Positions 1 to 5,891 are shown, numbered from the stretch's first letter. The stretch is 7,500 nt of DNA from an uncultured Bacteroidota bacterium (GCA_903847655.1 CAINEG010000113.1:1-7500); one strand, 5' to 3'. Numbers and translations are program-made. The notes: generated by a model from the letters alone, not told the origin.

Positions 1-24
1 ATCCCCATTTTTTACTTGTTGCAT
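1..24 (-). CDS. 5' end of a leftward gene, possibly FKBP-type peptidyl-prolyl isomerase (partial)
   Basis: Only eight codons are inside the window, read leftward from an ATG at 24: MQQVKNGD. This string resembles the N-terminus of small FKBP-type prolyl isomerases, where a 'QVKxGD' start precedes a 'V.VHY.G' strand, but eight residues cannot prove it. The start is supported by a perfect TAnnTTTG element on the same strand at 63-70, which would give an mRNA leader of roughly 35 bases. The gene diverges from fmt. The existence of a gene start is more secure than its identity. Confidence 0.35.
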
Positions 25-43
25 ATTGTTTATTTTTAGTAAG

Positions 44-56
44 GCACCTAGGGTGC
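44..56. repeat. Short inverted repeat GCACC-TAG-GGTGC in the divergent intergenic region
   Basis: Five-base perfect arms (44-48 and 52-56) flank a three-base spacer. It lies between the leftward start codon at 24 and the leftward promoter element at 63-70, so it would be transcribed into the 5' leader of the left-edge gene as a small hairpin. It could equally be a dyad operator. It is short enough to arise by chance, and no regulator is identified. Confidence 0.3.
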
Positions 57-62
57 AAAGGG

Positions 63-70
63 CAAAAGTA
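63..70 (-). promoter_or_regulatory. Predicted -7 element TACTTTTG for the left-edge gene
   Basis: On the minus strand this reads TACTTTTG, a perfect match to the Bacteroidota housekeeping -7 consensus TAnnTTTG. A partial -33 match (TTAG against TTTG) sits 19 bases upstream. It points at the leftward ATG at 24 and lies 20 bases from the fmt -7 element on the other strand, so the two promoters overlap back to back and could compete for RNA polymerase. Confidence 0.5.
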
Positions 71-90
71 CATAATTATGGCAGATAAAC

Positions 91-98
91 TAACTTTG
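91..98 (+). promoter_or_regulatory. Predicted -7 element TAACTTTG for fmt
   Basis: TAACTTTG matches TAnnTTTG exactly. Its final G is followed by only four bases before the fmt ATG at 103. Because transcription normally begins a few bases after this element, the predicted transcript starts at or within a base or two of the ATG. I see no TTG or TTTG at the expected 19-21-base spacing upstream, so the -33 half is weak or absent. Confidence 0.55.
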
Positions 99-102
99 CG
101 TT

Positions 103-1035
103 ATGGATAGAAAACCTAGGATTATTTTTATGGGCACTCCTGCTTTTGCGGTAGCTTCTTTAAGCGCCTTATTGGAAGCTAAAATGAATGTGGTGGCGGT
201 TGTGACGGCTCCAGATAAGCCAGGAGGCAGAGGCATGCAGCTTCAACAAAGTGCTGTAAAACAATTTGCCATTGAAAATAATTTACCGGTACTACAACCA
301 GAAAAACTAAAATCACCCGAATTTTTTGAGGCCCTTAAAATGCTTCAACCCGACCTACAAGTAGTAGTGGCTTTTAGAATGCTGCCCGAAATTATATGGT
401 CTTTCCCGCCCATGGGTACATTAAATGTGCATGGCTCATTGCTACCTCAATACCGAGGTGCTGCCCCTATTAACTGGGCCCTTATTAATGGTGAGAAAGA
501 AACAGGCGTAACCACTTTTCAATTACAACATGCCATTGACACAGGCGCCATCTTACTACAAGATAAAATTGAAATTTTCGAAAATATGACGGCGGGCGAA
601 TTGCATGATACTATGATGGAAGTAGGCGCTCAATTATTAATCAAAACAGTGGATGGATTGATGAATAAAACAATAGCAGCAATACCACAAAAAAATGTTG
701 AAGCAGGAACCGATTTAAAACACGCACCCAAAATATTTACAAAGGATTGCGAAATTGATTGGCATAATAAAATACAAGACATTCACAATTTGGTAAGAGG
801 CTTAGCCCCTTTTCCTGGCGCAATCACTAAAATAGATAACAAAACTGTAAAATTATTTTCAACCTATATCATAAAGGAACAGCCAAGCGAACCAATGGGA
901 AGTTTTTTAACTGATGGTAAAACTTATGCAAAAATTGCTTGCAGCAATGGCTATCTTGGACTCAATGATATTCAATGGGAAGGAAAGAAAAGAATGCCCA
1001 TCGTAGATTTTTTAAGAGGCTACCGAAAAGTATAA
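103..1035 (+). CDS. fmt: Methionyl-tRNA formyltransferase
   Basis: The enzyme transfers a formyl group from 10-formyl-tetrahydrofolate to methionyl-initiator tRNA in the cytoplasm, priming bacterial translation initiation. The 310-residue product has the usual family length. An N-terminal formyltransferase domain opens with IIFMGTP (residues 7-13). The catalytic triad is intact: Asn108 and His110 in 'LNVHGSLLPQYRGAAPINW' and Asp146 in 'AIDTGAI'. The SLLP loop is at 112-115. The C-terminal part (about 205-310) is the tRNA-binding OB-fold-like domain, with the typical 'RGLAPFPGA' segment. The ATG at 103 is chosen because it directly precedes the conserved first beta strand and follows the promoter element at 91-98. 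There is no Shine-Dalgarno sequence. Peptide deformylase, often its neighbour elsewhere, is not in this window. The 3' end abuts the convergent gene with one base between stop codons. Confidence 0.97.
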   Translation: MDRKPRIIFMGTPAFAVASLSALLEAKMNVVAVVTAPDKPGGRGMQLQQSAVKQFAIENNLPVLQPEKLKSPEFFEALKMLQPDLQVVVAFRMLPEIIWSFPPMGTLNVHGSLLPQYRGAAPINWALINGEKETGVTTFQLQHAIDTGAILLQDKIEIFENMTAGELHDTMMEVGAQLLIKTVDGLMNKTIAAIPQKNVEAGTDLKHAPKIFTKDCEIDWHNKIQDIHNLVRGLAPFPGAITKIDNKTVKLFSTYIIKEQPSEPMGSFLTDGKTYAKIACSNGYLGLNDIQWEGKKRMPIVDFLRGYRKV

Positions 1036-1036
1036 A

Positions 1037-1747
1037 CTATTTCAGCGCTGTATTAAAAGCATCAAGGCTAGTGATGCCTTGATTTCTCCATACTTCTTTA
1101 CCATGTTTATACAATATAAAAGTGGGCAAAGCTTCACTATGTATCGCTTTCATTACCTCAATATCTATACCTCCATCCACTGCTAAGAAATAAAAAGGAT
1201 GGGCTGGTTTTTGTTTTAATTCAGCCAATACAGGCAACATTTTTCTACAAGGCGGGCACCATTCAGCTCCTACATCTACCAACACATAATCATTGTTAGT
1301 AATTGTTTTTTCAAAATCGATCACACGCATTTGAGCTTTGTCTCCATTTCCTTCTACCGGGAAACTATTCATTTTCCAATTGCTCATGCCTCCTTCCAAA
1401 TTAATTACTTTGTATCCTTGCTCTGCTAAATAAGTCTGCGCAGAAGCGCTTCTTCCACCTGCTTGACAATAAATATATACGAGTTTTGATTTGTCTAAAT
1501 GTTGGGTACGATCTGTAAATTCTTTTTTATCCAACCAATTGGCTTGTAAGGCATGTTGAATATGGCCACCATTGAATTCAGCTGCCGTGCGCACATCTAA
1601 CACTTGTACTTCTTTTTGTGCAATGGCTTCTTTAAATGCAGCAGCACTTAAGGTAGTGGACTCTTTGGCTCCTGATTGAGCACAACTTATAAGCACCGTT
1701 GTTAATAAAAATAAACAACTTAACAATTTACATTTCATAGAAAACAT
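1037..1747 (-). CDS. Rhodanese-thioredoxin fusion lipoprotein
   Basis: The 236-residue product is an envelope protein with two redox/sulfur domains. A lipoprotein signal peptide (residues 1-21) ends in a VLIS-C lipobox, so Cys22 would be lipidated. Residues about 31-130 form a rhodanese domain with 'VLDVRTAAEFNGGHI' and the active-site loop 'YCQAGGRSASA' around Cys94. Residues about 140-236 form a thioredoxin domain with WCPPC (Cys164 and Cys167) and the cis-proline at Pro208 in 'LPTF'. All three expected cysteines are present, so both domains look catalytically competent. Likely roles are periplasmic disulfide reduction or persulfide transfer; the substrate is unknown. The ATG at 1747 overlaps the upstream stop by one base (TAATG), implying translational coupling. 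An in-frame ATG at 1738 is an equally reasonable start and leaves the signal peptide intact. Confidence 0.88.
   Translation of the reverse strand: MFSMKCKLLSCLFLLTTVLISCAQSGAKESTTLSAAAFKEAIAQKEVQVLDVRTAAEFNGGHIQHALQANWLDKKEFTDRTQHLDKSKLVYIYCQAGGRSASAQTYLAEQGYKVINLEGGMSNWKMNSFPVEGNGDKAQMRVIDFEKTITNNDYVLVDVGAEWCPPCRKMLPVLAELKQKPAHPFYFLAVDGGIDIEVMKAIHSEALPTFILYKHGKEVWRNQGITSLDAFNTALK
1061..1083. terminator. Possible bidirectional terminator hairpin at the fmt/rhodanese convergence
   Basis: ATCAAGGC (1061-1068) and GCCTTGAT (1076-1083) form a perfect 8-base inverted repeat around a 7-base loop. Reading rightward it lies 26 bases after the fmt stop and is followed by TTTCT, a poor U tract. Reading leftward it lies inside the last codons of the rhodanese-thioredoxin gene and is followed by GCTTTTAA. 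Since the two stop codons are one base apart, any terminator for either gene must sit inside the other, and this is the only strong stem-loop I see there. It may instead be only a coincidence of coding sequence. Confidence 0.35.
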
Positions 1748-2349
1748 TAATAGGTTACAGAAATCTTGAAGGTCTTATTGGTGATACCTAAAATGGCAGC
1801 CGCCGCATCACTCAATCGATACTGAATAGAATTACTTACATCTGGTAAGGAGCTGATTACTTTAGCACAAATACTTTTAAAGTCGGCAGTAGTAATACGC
1901 ACTATAGTACCAATAGGCAACTGATTGGTTAGGATATAAAACTTTTTATCCTCCCATCCGCTCACACTTTTAAAAACAGAAGCAGTTCCTTCTAAGGTTT
2001 CAAAAGAAGCTATTTTTTTTTGCTTTGAAAATAGACCAGCAAAATAACCTTCTTCCACTTCTTTGTTGTCTAATTGAATATAAGAATTATGTACACTATC
2101 ACTTAGCCTCAATTTTTCTTTGTTCTGCGCAATCATTTCACTAGGTGCTTTGTCCCTTGGTTCTTTGGCCATGTATTTTCTAGCCTTGTGTTTTTTGCCT
2201 TTTTTAGTGGAATGATGCGCAATGGATTTTTTATGCACAATTGCATGATTCGCCTTTTTCTTTGTGCGTGCTTTATGTTTAGCATATAAGCTAGTTTGGG
2301 CCATCAAGCCCAAGAGTAAACAAAGTAAAAAAGCAAGTTTAAGTCGCAT
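1747..2349 (-). CDS. Exported Lys/His-rich protein with a degenerate RlpA-like double-psi beta-barrel
   Basis: The 200-residue product starts with a clear Sec signal peptide (residues 1-23, cleavage after SLYA). An extremely basic segment follows: 22 of residues 24-63 are Lys, Arg or His, which would suit electrostatic contact with an anionic polymer or membrane. A linker leads to a C-terminal domain (about 119-200) that aligns by eye with the RlpA double-psi beta-barrel: 'EGTASVF', 'LPIGTIVRIT', then 'RLSDAAAAILGI'. RlpA proteins bind or cleave peptidoglycan. Here the His of the usual TAAH segment is replaced by Thr, and the Asp of NDRGP by Ser, so lytic transglycosylase activity is doubtful. 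I chose the ATG at 2349. The in-frame TTG at 2364 would put the promoter element inside the coding region and add residues before an already complete signal peptide. It is cotranscribed with the overlapping rhodanese-thioredoxin gene. Confidence 0.72.
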   Translation of the reverse strand: MRLKLAFLLCLLLGLMAQTSLYAKHKARTKKKANHAIVHKKSIAHHSTKKGKKHKARKYMAKEPRDKAPSEMIAQNKEKLRLSDSVHNSYIQLDNKEVEEGYFAGLFSKQKKIASFETLEGTASVFKSVSGWEDKKFYILTNQLPIGTIVRITTADFKSICAKVISSLPDVSNSIQYRLSDAAAAILGITNKTFKISVTY

Positions 2350-2353
2350 CGGG

Positions 2354-2361
2354 CAAAGGTA
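2354..2361 (-). promoter_or_regulatory. Predicted -7 element TACCTTTG for the RlpA-like/rhodanese operon
   Basis: The minus strand reads TACCTTTG, a perfect TAnnTTTG match, four bases (CCCG) before the ATG at 2349. This is exactly the spacing seen at fmt. The predicted transcription start falls on or next to the ATG, giving a leaderless or nearly leaderless mRNA. No convincing TTG lies at the -33 position. This element is what decides the start codon of the gene. Confidence 0.55.
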
Positions 2362-2364
2362 CAA

Positions 2365-2423
2365 AAAGCAAATGCAAAGAAACCATTAAAATTAAATATT
2401 ATATAAATTAATATGTATAAACG
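2365..2423. other. AT-rich gap holding the end of the rRNA methyltransferase transcript
   Basis: This 59-base gap is almost entirely A and T. It contains an AT-only 6-base inverted repeat (ATATTA/TAATAT with a 7-base spacer, about 2395-2413) but no GC-rich stem with a U tract, so a conventional intrinsic terminator for the five-gene operon is not evident. Read-through into the RlpA-like gene is possible. I see no gene or RNA in it. Confidence 0.3.
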
Positions 2424-3788
2424 TTAGTAATTCAATATTCTCCATTCATTTGGATAGTAATTATTCGATCTATTGGGCAATAATTTAGCCCATCCTAAGC
2501 CTATTTTTTTATAGGTAAGTAGATGCCATCCTTTGCCATTAGGTAAATTCAAATCGGCTCTTCTTAAGTATTGTAAAGCAGTGGCCTCATCAACTTCTAA
2601 TCTTTGATAGGGCAAATGGGTCCAAGTACTCATGGCCAAGGCATGGGCCGGAATCAAATCGGCCCCTTTAAATTCACCAAGCGTTATGCCCATTTTTTTA
2701 ATGTACAGATGATGGATTAAAGCATTGAAATCTTGTTCAAAAGAATGCGGTAAAGCAATCAGGCTATTTTGATGTTGGATACAATCATAATTATCTGGTA
2801 GTGCAAAAAGATTTTTTAGTTGTTCTAATTCTTTCTTTGAAGCAGGCACAGTAACAGGATGATTGTTGTAATAACCACTGCTAGAGGAAACTTCTTCTTT
2901 TTGAAATACGGTGATAAAAAATCCTTCCCCTTTTACTTTATCCGGATAAAATCTAAAACCTTGGCATTGGTATTCCTTACTGTAAGTGGTCACTATATTC
3001 CATTCAGTAGGAACATTCATTTGAATATTTTTCATTCCTGGCATCGAAGCAATTTGATCCATTCTATCTTCATCTTCTTCTAAAGAATATGAACAAGTTG
3101 AATAAATTAAAAAGCCGCCTTCTTTTAAACAATCCATACTGTCTTCCAAGATCCTTGCTTGTCTTGTGCTGCAATGTTGCACACTGTCTTCACTCCAATG
3201 GGCAATGGCTTCAGGATCTTTTCTAAACAAGCCGCTACCACTGCAGGGCGCATCAATCATCAAGACATCAAAAAAATCTGGCAATGCTTTAAAATGCGCA
3301 GGATCATTTTGTGTCACCACCACATGGTCTGCTCCCCATTTAGTTAGGTTTTCTACCAATATGGCATTTCTGGATTTGATAGTCTCATTAGCCACCACCA
3401 ACCCATTTTGATAATAATTAGCTAGCAAGGTAGTTTTACCTCCAGGTGCTGCACATAAGTCCAGCACTTTCAAAGCCATTGGCTTAGGGGTTATTTGTTC
3501 AAGTAGATAATGTAAAAACATACTGCTGGCCTCTTGCACATAATAAGCACCTGCATGCCACAAAGGATCTAATACAAACAAAGGGCGTTCATTTAAATAA
3601 TACGCATTGGTGCACCAAGGAATTAACTCTTTGTTTTCCAAAAAAGCATGCCCCGCTAATTCAAAAGGCTTTTGTTGATTCAATCTAACAGAAGTAAGCT
3701 GGTCTTGTGTTTCATGTACTTTTAAAAAAGCCTCCTGATCAAAACCAGGCAAACCCTGCAAAGAAGCGATGAATGATGAAGGTAGCAA
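2424..3788 (-). CDS. 16S rRNA m5C methyltransferase, RsmF/Sun/NOL1-NOP2 family
   Basis: The enzyme transfers a methyl group from S-adenosylmethionine to C5 of a cytidine in RNA, most likely 16S rRNA. In the 454-residue product the SAM-binding motif is 'LDLCAAPGGKT' (about 109-119). Motif IV, 'DAPCSGSGLFRKDPEA', carries Cys182, which releases the product, and motif VI, 'STCSYSLEEDE', carries the nucleophile Cys232. The C-terminal 100-plus residues resemble the PUA-like extension of RsmF-type enzymes, including 'GADLIPAHALAM' and a final 'NRSNNYYPNEWRI'. The specific cytidine cannot be read from sequence. The start is unusual: no ATG exists before codon 90, well inside the fold, and a TTG at 3788 is the only good candidate because it immediately precedes the conserved 'LPSSFIASLQGLPGF' segment. 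It lies three bases after the upstream stop and in the same frame. It is the last gene of the operon. Confidence 0.92.
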   Translation of the reverse strand: MLPSSFIASLQGLPGFDQEAFLKVHETQDQLTSVRLNQQKPFELAGHAFLENKELIPWCTNAYYLNERPLFVLDPLWHAGAYYVQEASSMFLHYLLEQITPKPMALKVLDLCAAPGGKTTLLANYYQNGLVVANETIKSRNAILVENLTKWGADHVVVTQNDPAHFKALPDFFDVLMIDAPCSGSGLFRKDPEAIAHWSEDSVQHCSTRQARILEDSMDCLKEGGFLIYSTCSYSLEEDEDRMDQIASMPGMKNIQMNVPTEWNIVTTYSKEYQCQGFRFYPDKVKGEGFFITVFQKEEVSSSSGYYNNHPVTVPASKKELEQLKNLFALPDNYDCIQHQNSLIALPHSFEQDFNALIHHLYIKKMGITLGEFKGADLIPAHALAMSTWTHLPYQRLEVDEATALQYLRRADLNLPNGKGWHLLTYKKIGLGWAKLLPNRSNNYYPNEWRILNY

Positions 3789-3791
3789 TGG

Positions 3792-4592
3792 TTAAAATTT
3801 AATGGTAAAGTTTTCTTTTTCTTTATTTCCTCTTTTAAGAAACACAATGCCTATATAAAATAAATCAATGGTCAATGAAACCCTTGCATCTGCCTTAATT
3901 TCCTCCCAAGCTTTTTCCATTGCACTGCTCCAATGTATGTCATCAAAAATTAAAATTGACTGCTCATCGGATTTAGTTAAAAGCAAATTAAAATACTGCA
4001 TGGTGGGAGCGTATCTATGATTGCCATCTACATAAGCAATACCAATAGTTGAAATTCCATGTAAGTATATGGGCAAGCTTTGATCAAAATTGCCTTCTAT
4101 TAATTGTATGTTTTGAAATCCTAAATTTTTAAAAGTAGCCATGGCCTCCTTTGCAACAGCTGGCGATCCTTCCATGGTCACTAACGAAGCAGCGGGTGCA
4201 GCCTCTGCTAAATAACAAGTTGTAATGCCTAAGGAAGTACCCATTTCTAGAATCTGAGTGGGCTGGTAATAAGCAACAATTCGACTTAAGAGCTTGCTAT
4301 ATTTTTTTGGCTTTAATGCCCCTTTAGCAATTTGGGCAATAGTTTTTGATTTATTCCCTTGCAAATCGGCACCTGCACCCAAATCAAGAATGTTGATTTG
4401 GGTTTGATTATTTAATAATTGTTGACGATACAATTCAATGGCTTGAATACCTTCCCCTTTTGATTTGGTGTTTAATACATTTTTGATGAAAGCATATACA
4501 AATGGAGAATGCACCCCATGTCCTCGCCCATTGGAGGCTTTCCATAAATAACTAATATATTTATTAATTAAGATAAGGGTGTTGTACTTCAT
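3792..4592 (-). CDS. Class I SAM-dependent methyltransferase of unknown substrate ('HGVHSPF' family)
   Basis: The 266-residue product has a Rossmann methyltransferase core. Motif I is 'ILEMGTSLGITT' (114-125), the acidic ribose-binding residue is Glu141 in 'VTMEGSP', and 'AYVDGNHRY' (187-194) and 'ILIFDDIHW' (213-221) match the metal/substrate-side motifs of O-methyltransferase-like (Methyltransf_24) proteins. The N-terminal 'GRGHGVHSPFVY' (22-33) is a hallmark I know from a Bacteroidota-specific set. A second glycine-rich stretch, 'ILDLGAGA' (68-75), precedes the Rossmann core and looks like motif I but is a conserved lead-in segment of that set. The substrate is unknown; small molecules or tRNA are both possible. 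I chose the ATG at 4592, one base after the folA stop. A GTG at 4664 would add 24 hydrophobic residues lying over folA. The next gene begins three bases after this one. Confidence 0.85.
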   Translation of the reverse strand: MKYNTLILINKYISYLWKASNGRGHGVHSPFVYAFIKNVLNTKSKGEGIQAIELYRQQLLNNQTQINILDLGAGADLQGNKSKTIAQIAKGALKPKKYSKLLSRIVAYYQPTQILEMGTSLGITTCYLAEAAPAASLVTMEGSPAVAKEAMATFKNLGFQNIQLIEGNFDQSLPIYLHGISTIGIAYVDGNHRYAPTMQYFNLLLTKSDEQSILIFDDIHWSSAMEKAWEEIKADARVSLTIDLFYIGIVFLKRGNKEKENFTIKF

Positions 4593-4593
4593 T

Positions 4594-5085
4594 TTATTTT
4601 CTTGTCCAACATTCAAAATCAAAAGCATAAGCGTGCTTAGCATCAGCTTCATTATCAGCAACACTTATTCTTTTCCAATCGGGACCTATTGTTGGAAAAA
4701 ATGTATCCCCTTCTATGGTAGTATGTACCCTAGTCAACCATATTTTATTTGCCAAAGGCAATGCCATGGTATAAATTTCACCACCTCCAATCACTAATAA
4801 TTCATTGTAATTAAATTTAGTCACCAAAGCAATGGCCTCCTCCATTGTATGCACCACCATAACGTCTTCGCTTGTCCAATGCTTATTTCGGGTAATAATG
4901 ATATTGAGCCTTCCATTCAAAGGCTTGCTTCCCATGGATTCAAATGTTTTTCGGCCCATTAAAATAGGCATACCCCAAGTAGTATTTTTAAAAAAACGCA
5001 TGTCCTTAGGCAAATGCCACAACAACTGATTGTTTAAACCAATGGCATTGTTTTCGGAAGCAGCTACTACAAGTGTTATATTCAT
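4594..5085 (-). CDS. folA: Dihydrofolate reductase
   Basis: The enzyme reduces 7,8-dihydrofolate to tetrahydrofolate with NADPH and regenerates the folate that ThyA oxidises. The 163 residues match the usual bacterial chromosomal length. Visible landmarks are the N-terminal strand 'LVVAASENNAIG', the Met20-type loop ending in 'LLWHLPKDM' with the proton-relay Asp28, 'ILMGRKTFESM' (41-51) for NADPH binding, 'PLNGRLNIIITR' (55-66), the 'VIGGGEIY' turn (98-105), and 'GDTFFP' (126-131). All expected active-site residues are present, so it should be active and should fall in the trimethoprim-sensitive class; resistance cannot be judged by eye. The ATG at 5085 lies 11 bases after the thyA stop, with no Shine-Dalgarno sequence but an A-rich leader typical of Bacteroidota. 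The thyA-folA order is the common bacterial arrangement. Confidence 0.97.
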   Translation of the reverse strand: MNITLVVAASENNAIGLNNQLLWHLPKDMRFFKNTTWGMPILMGRKTFESMGSKPLNGRLNIIITRNKHWTSEDVMVVHTMEEAIALVTKFNYNELLVIGGGEIYTMALPLANKIWLTRVHTTIEGDTFFPTIGPDWKRISVADNEADAKHAYAFDFECWTRK

Positions 5086-5096
5086 TTATATTATTT

Positions 5097-5891
5097 TTAA
5101 ACAGCCACCGGTGCTTTAATACTAGGATGTGCTTCGTAATTCTCTAAAGTAAAGTCTGAAAATTGAAAAGAGAATATGTCTTTTACTTCTTTATTAATTT
5201 TCATAGTGGGCAAAGGGAAAGGCATTCTTGACAATTGTAATTTAGCTTGCTCTATATGATTATTGTACAAATGTACATCGCCAAAACTATGCACAAAATC
5301 GCCATATTCTAATTCACAAATAGATGCAATCATCATGGTGAGCAATGCATAAGAGGCAATATTAAAAGGTACCCCTAAAAAAACATCAGCACTGCGTTGA
5401 TACAATTGGCAGCTTAATTTACCATCGGCCACATAAAATTGAAACATATTGTGGCAAGGCATCAAGGCCATCTTAGATAAATCGCCCACATTCCAAGCAC
5501 TCACAATTAATCTCCTGCTGTCTGGTGTCTTTTTTATTTGTTCAATTAGTTCAGTAATTTGATCAATCACAACGCCATTGGCTCCTTCCCAACTACGCCA
5601 TTGTTTACCATAAACAGGACCTAAGTCCCCATTGGCATCTGCCCACTCGTCCCAAATGCGCACGCCGTTTTCATTTAAGTATTTAATATTGGTATCTCCG
5701 TTCAAAAACCAAAGCAATTCGTAAATGATGCTTTTTAAATGTAATTTTTTAGTAGTCACCATGGGAAAGCCTTCGGCTAAATTAAAGCGCATTTGATAGC
5801 CAAAACAGCTTTTGGTACCAGTGCCTGTTCGGTCAGTTTTCTCCGCCCCATGATCCATGATGTGTTGTAATAAAGTATGGTATTGTAGCAT
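5097..5891 (-). CDS. thyA: Thymidylate synthase (ThyA type)
   Basis: The enzyme methylates dUMP to dTMP with 5,10-methylene-tetrahydrofolate as carbon donor and reductant, yielding dihydrofolate for the adjacent FolA. At 264 residues it has the same length as E. coli ThyA and equivalent numbering throughout. Arg21 in 'KTDRTGTGT' and Arg126-Arg127 in '[11 protein letters not shown]' bind phosphate. The nucleophile is Cys146 in '[12 protein letters not shown]'. Asp169 in 'QRSADVFLG' and Asn177 in '[10 protein letters not shown]' bind dUMP, and the C-terminus is the conserved 'KAPVAV' folate-closing tail. The ATG at 5891 gives an N-terminus aligned with homologs; a TTG at 5909 would add six residues with no conservation. 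The gene follows proline dehydrogenase by 35 bases, with no terminator visible, so it is probably cotranscribed. A weak promoter of its own in the gap cannot be excluded. Confidence 0.98.
   Translation of the reverse strand: MLQYHTLLQHIMDHGAEKTDRTGTGTKSCFGYQMRFNLAEGFPMVTTKKLHLKSIIYELLWFLNGDTNIKYLNENGVRIWDEWADANGDLGPVYGKQWRSWEGANGVVIDQITELIEQIKKTPDSRRLIVSAWNVGDLSKMALMPCHNMFQFYVADGKLSCQLYQRSADVFLGVPFNIASYALLTMMIASICELEYGDFVHSFGDVHLYNNHIEQAKLQLSRMPFPLPTMKINKEVKDIFSFQFSDFTLENYEAHPSIKAPVAV

Noticed and set aside
1043..1050. CAGCGCTG palindrome near the fmt/rhodanese stop codons
   Set aside because: A single 8-base palindrome inside codons of the rhodanese-thioredoxin gene with no partner site; expected by chance at this scale.
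2350..2364. Upstream TTG start at 2364 for the RlpA-like protein
   Set aside because: The extra five codons are the promoter element itself, and the ATG at 2349 begins an ideal signal peptide.
2859..3411. Open frames on the plus strand opposite the rRNA methyltransferase
   Set aside because: They lie antisense over strongly conserved coding sequence, have no recognisable domains, and look like by-products of the AT-rich minus-strand codons.
4593..4664. 24-residue hydrophobic extension of the SAM methyltransferase that looks like a membrane segment or signal peptide
   Set aside because: It starts at GTG and lies entirely over the conserved 3' end of folA in another frame. The ATG at 4592, one base after the folA stop, fits operon spacing and the known N-terminus of the family.
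4579..5029. Open frames on the plus strand opposite folA
   Set aside because: They are antisense to an intact, conserved folA, have low-complexity translations, and show no start context or promoter.
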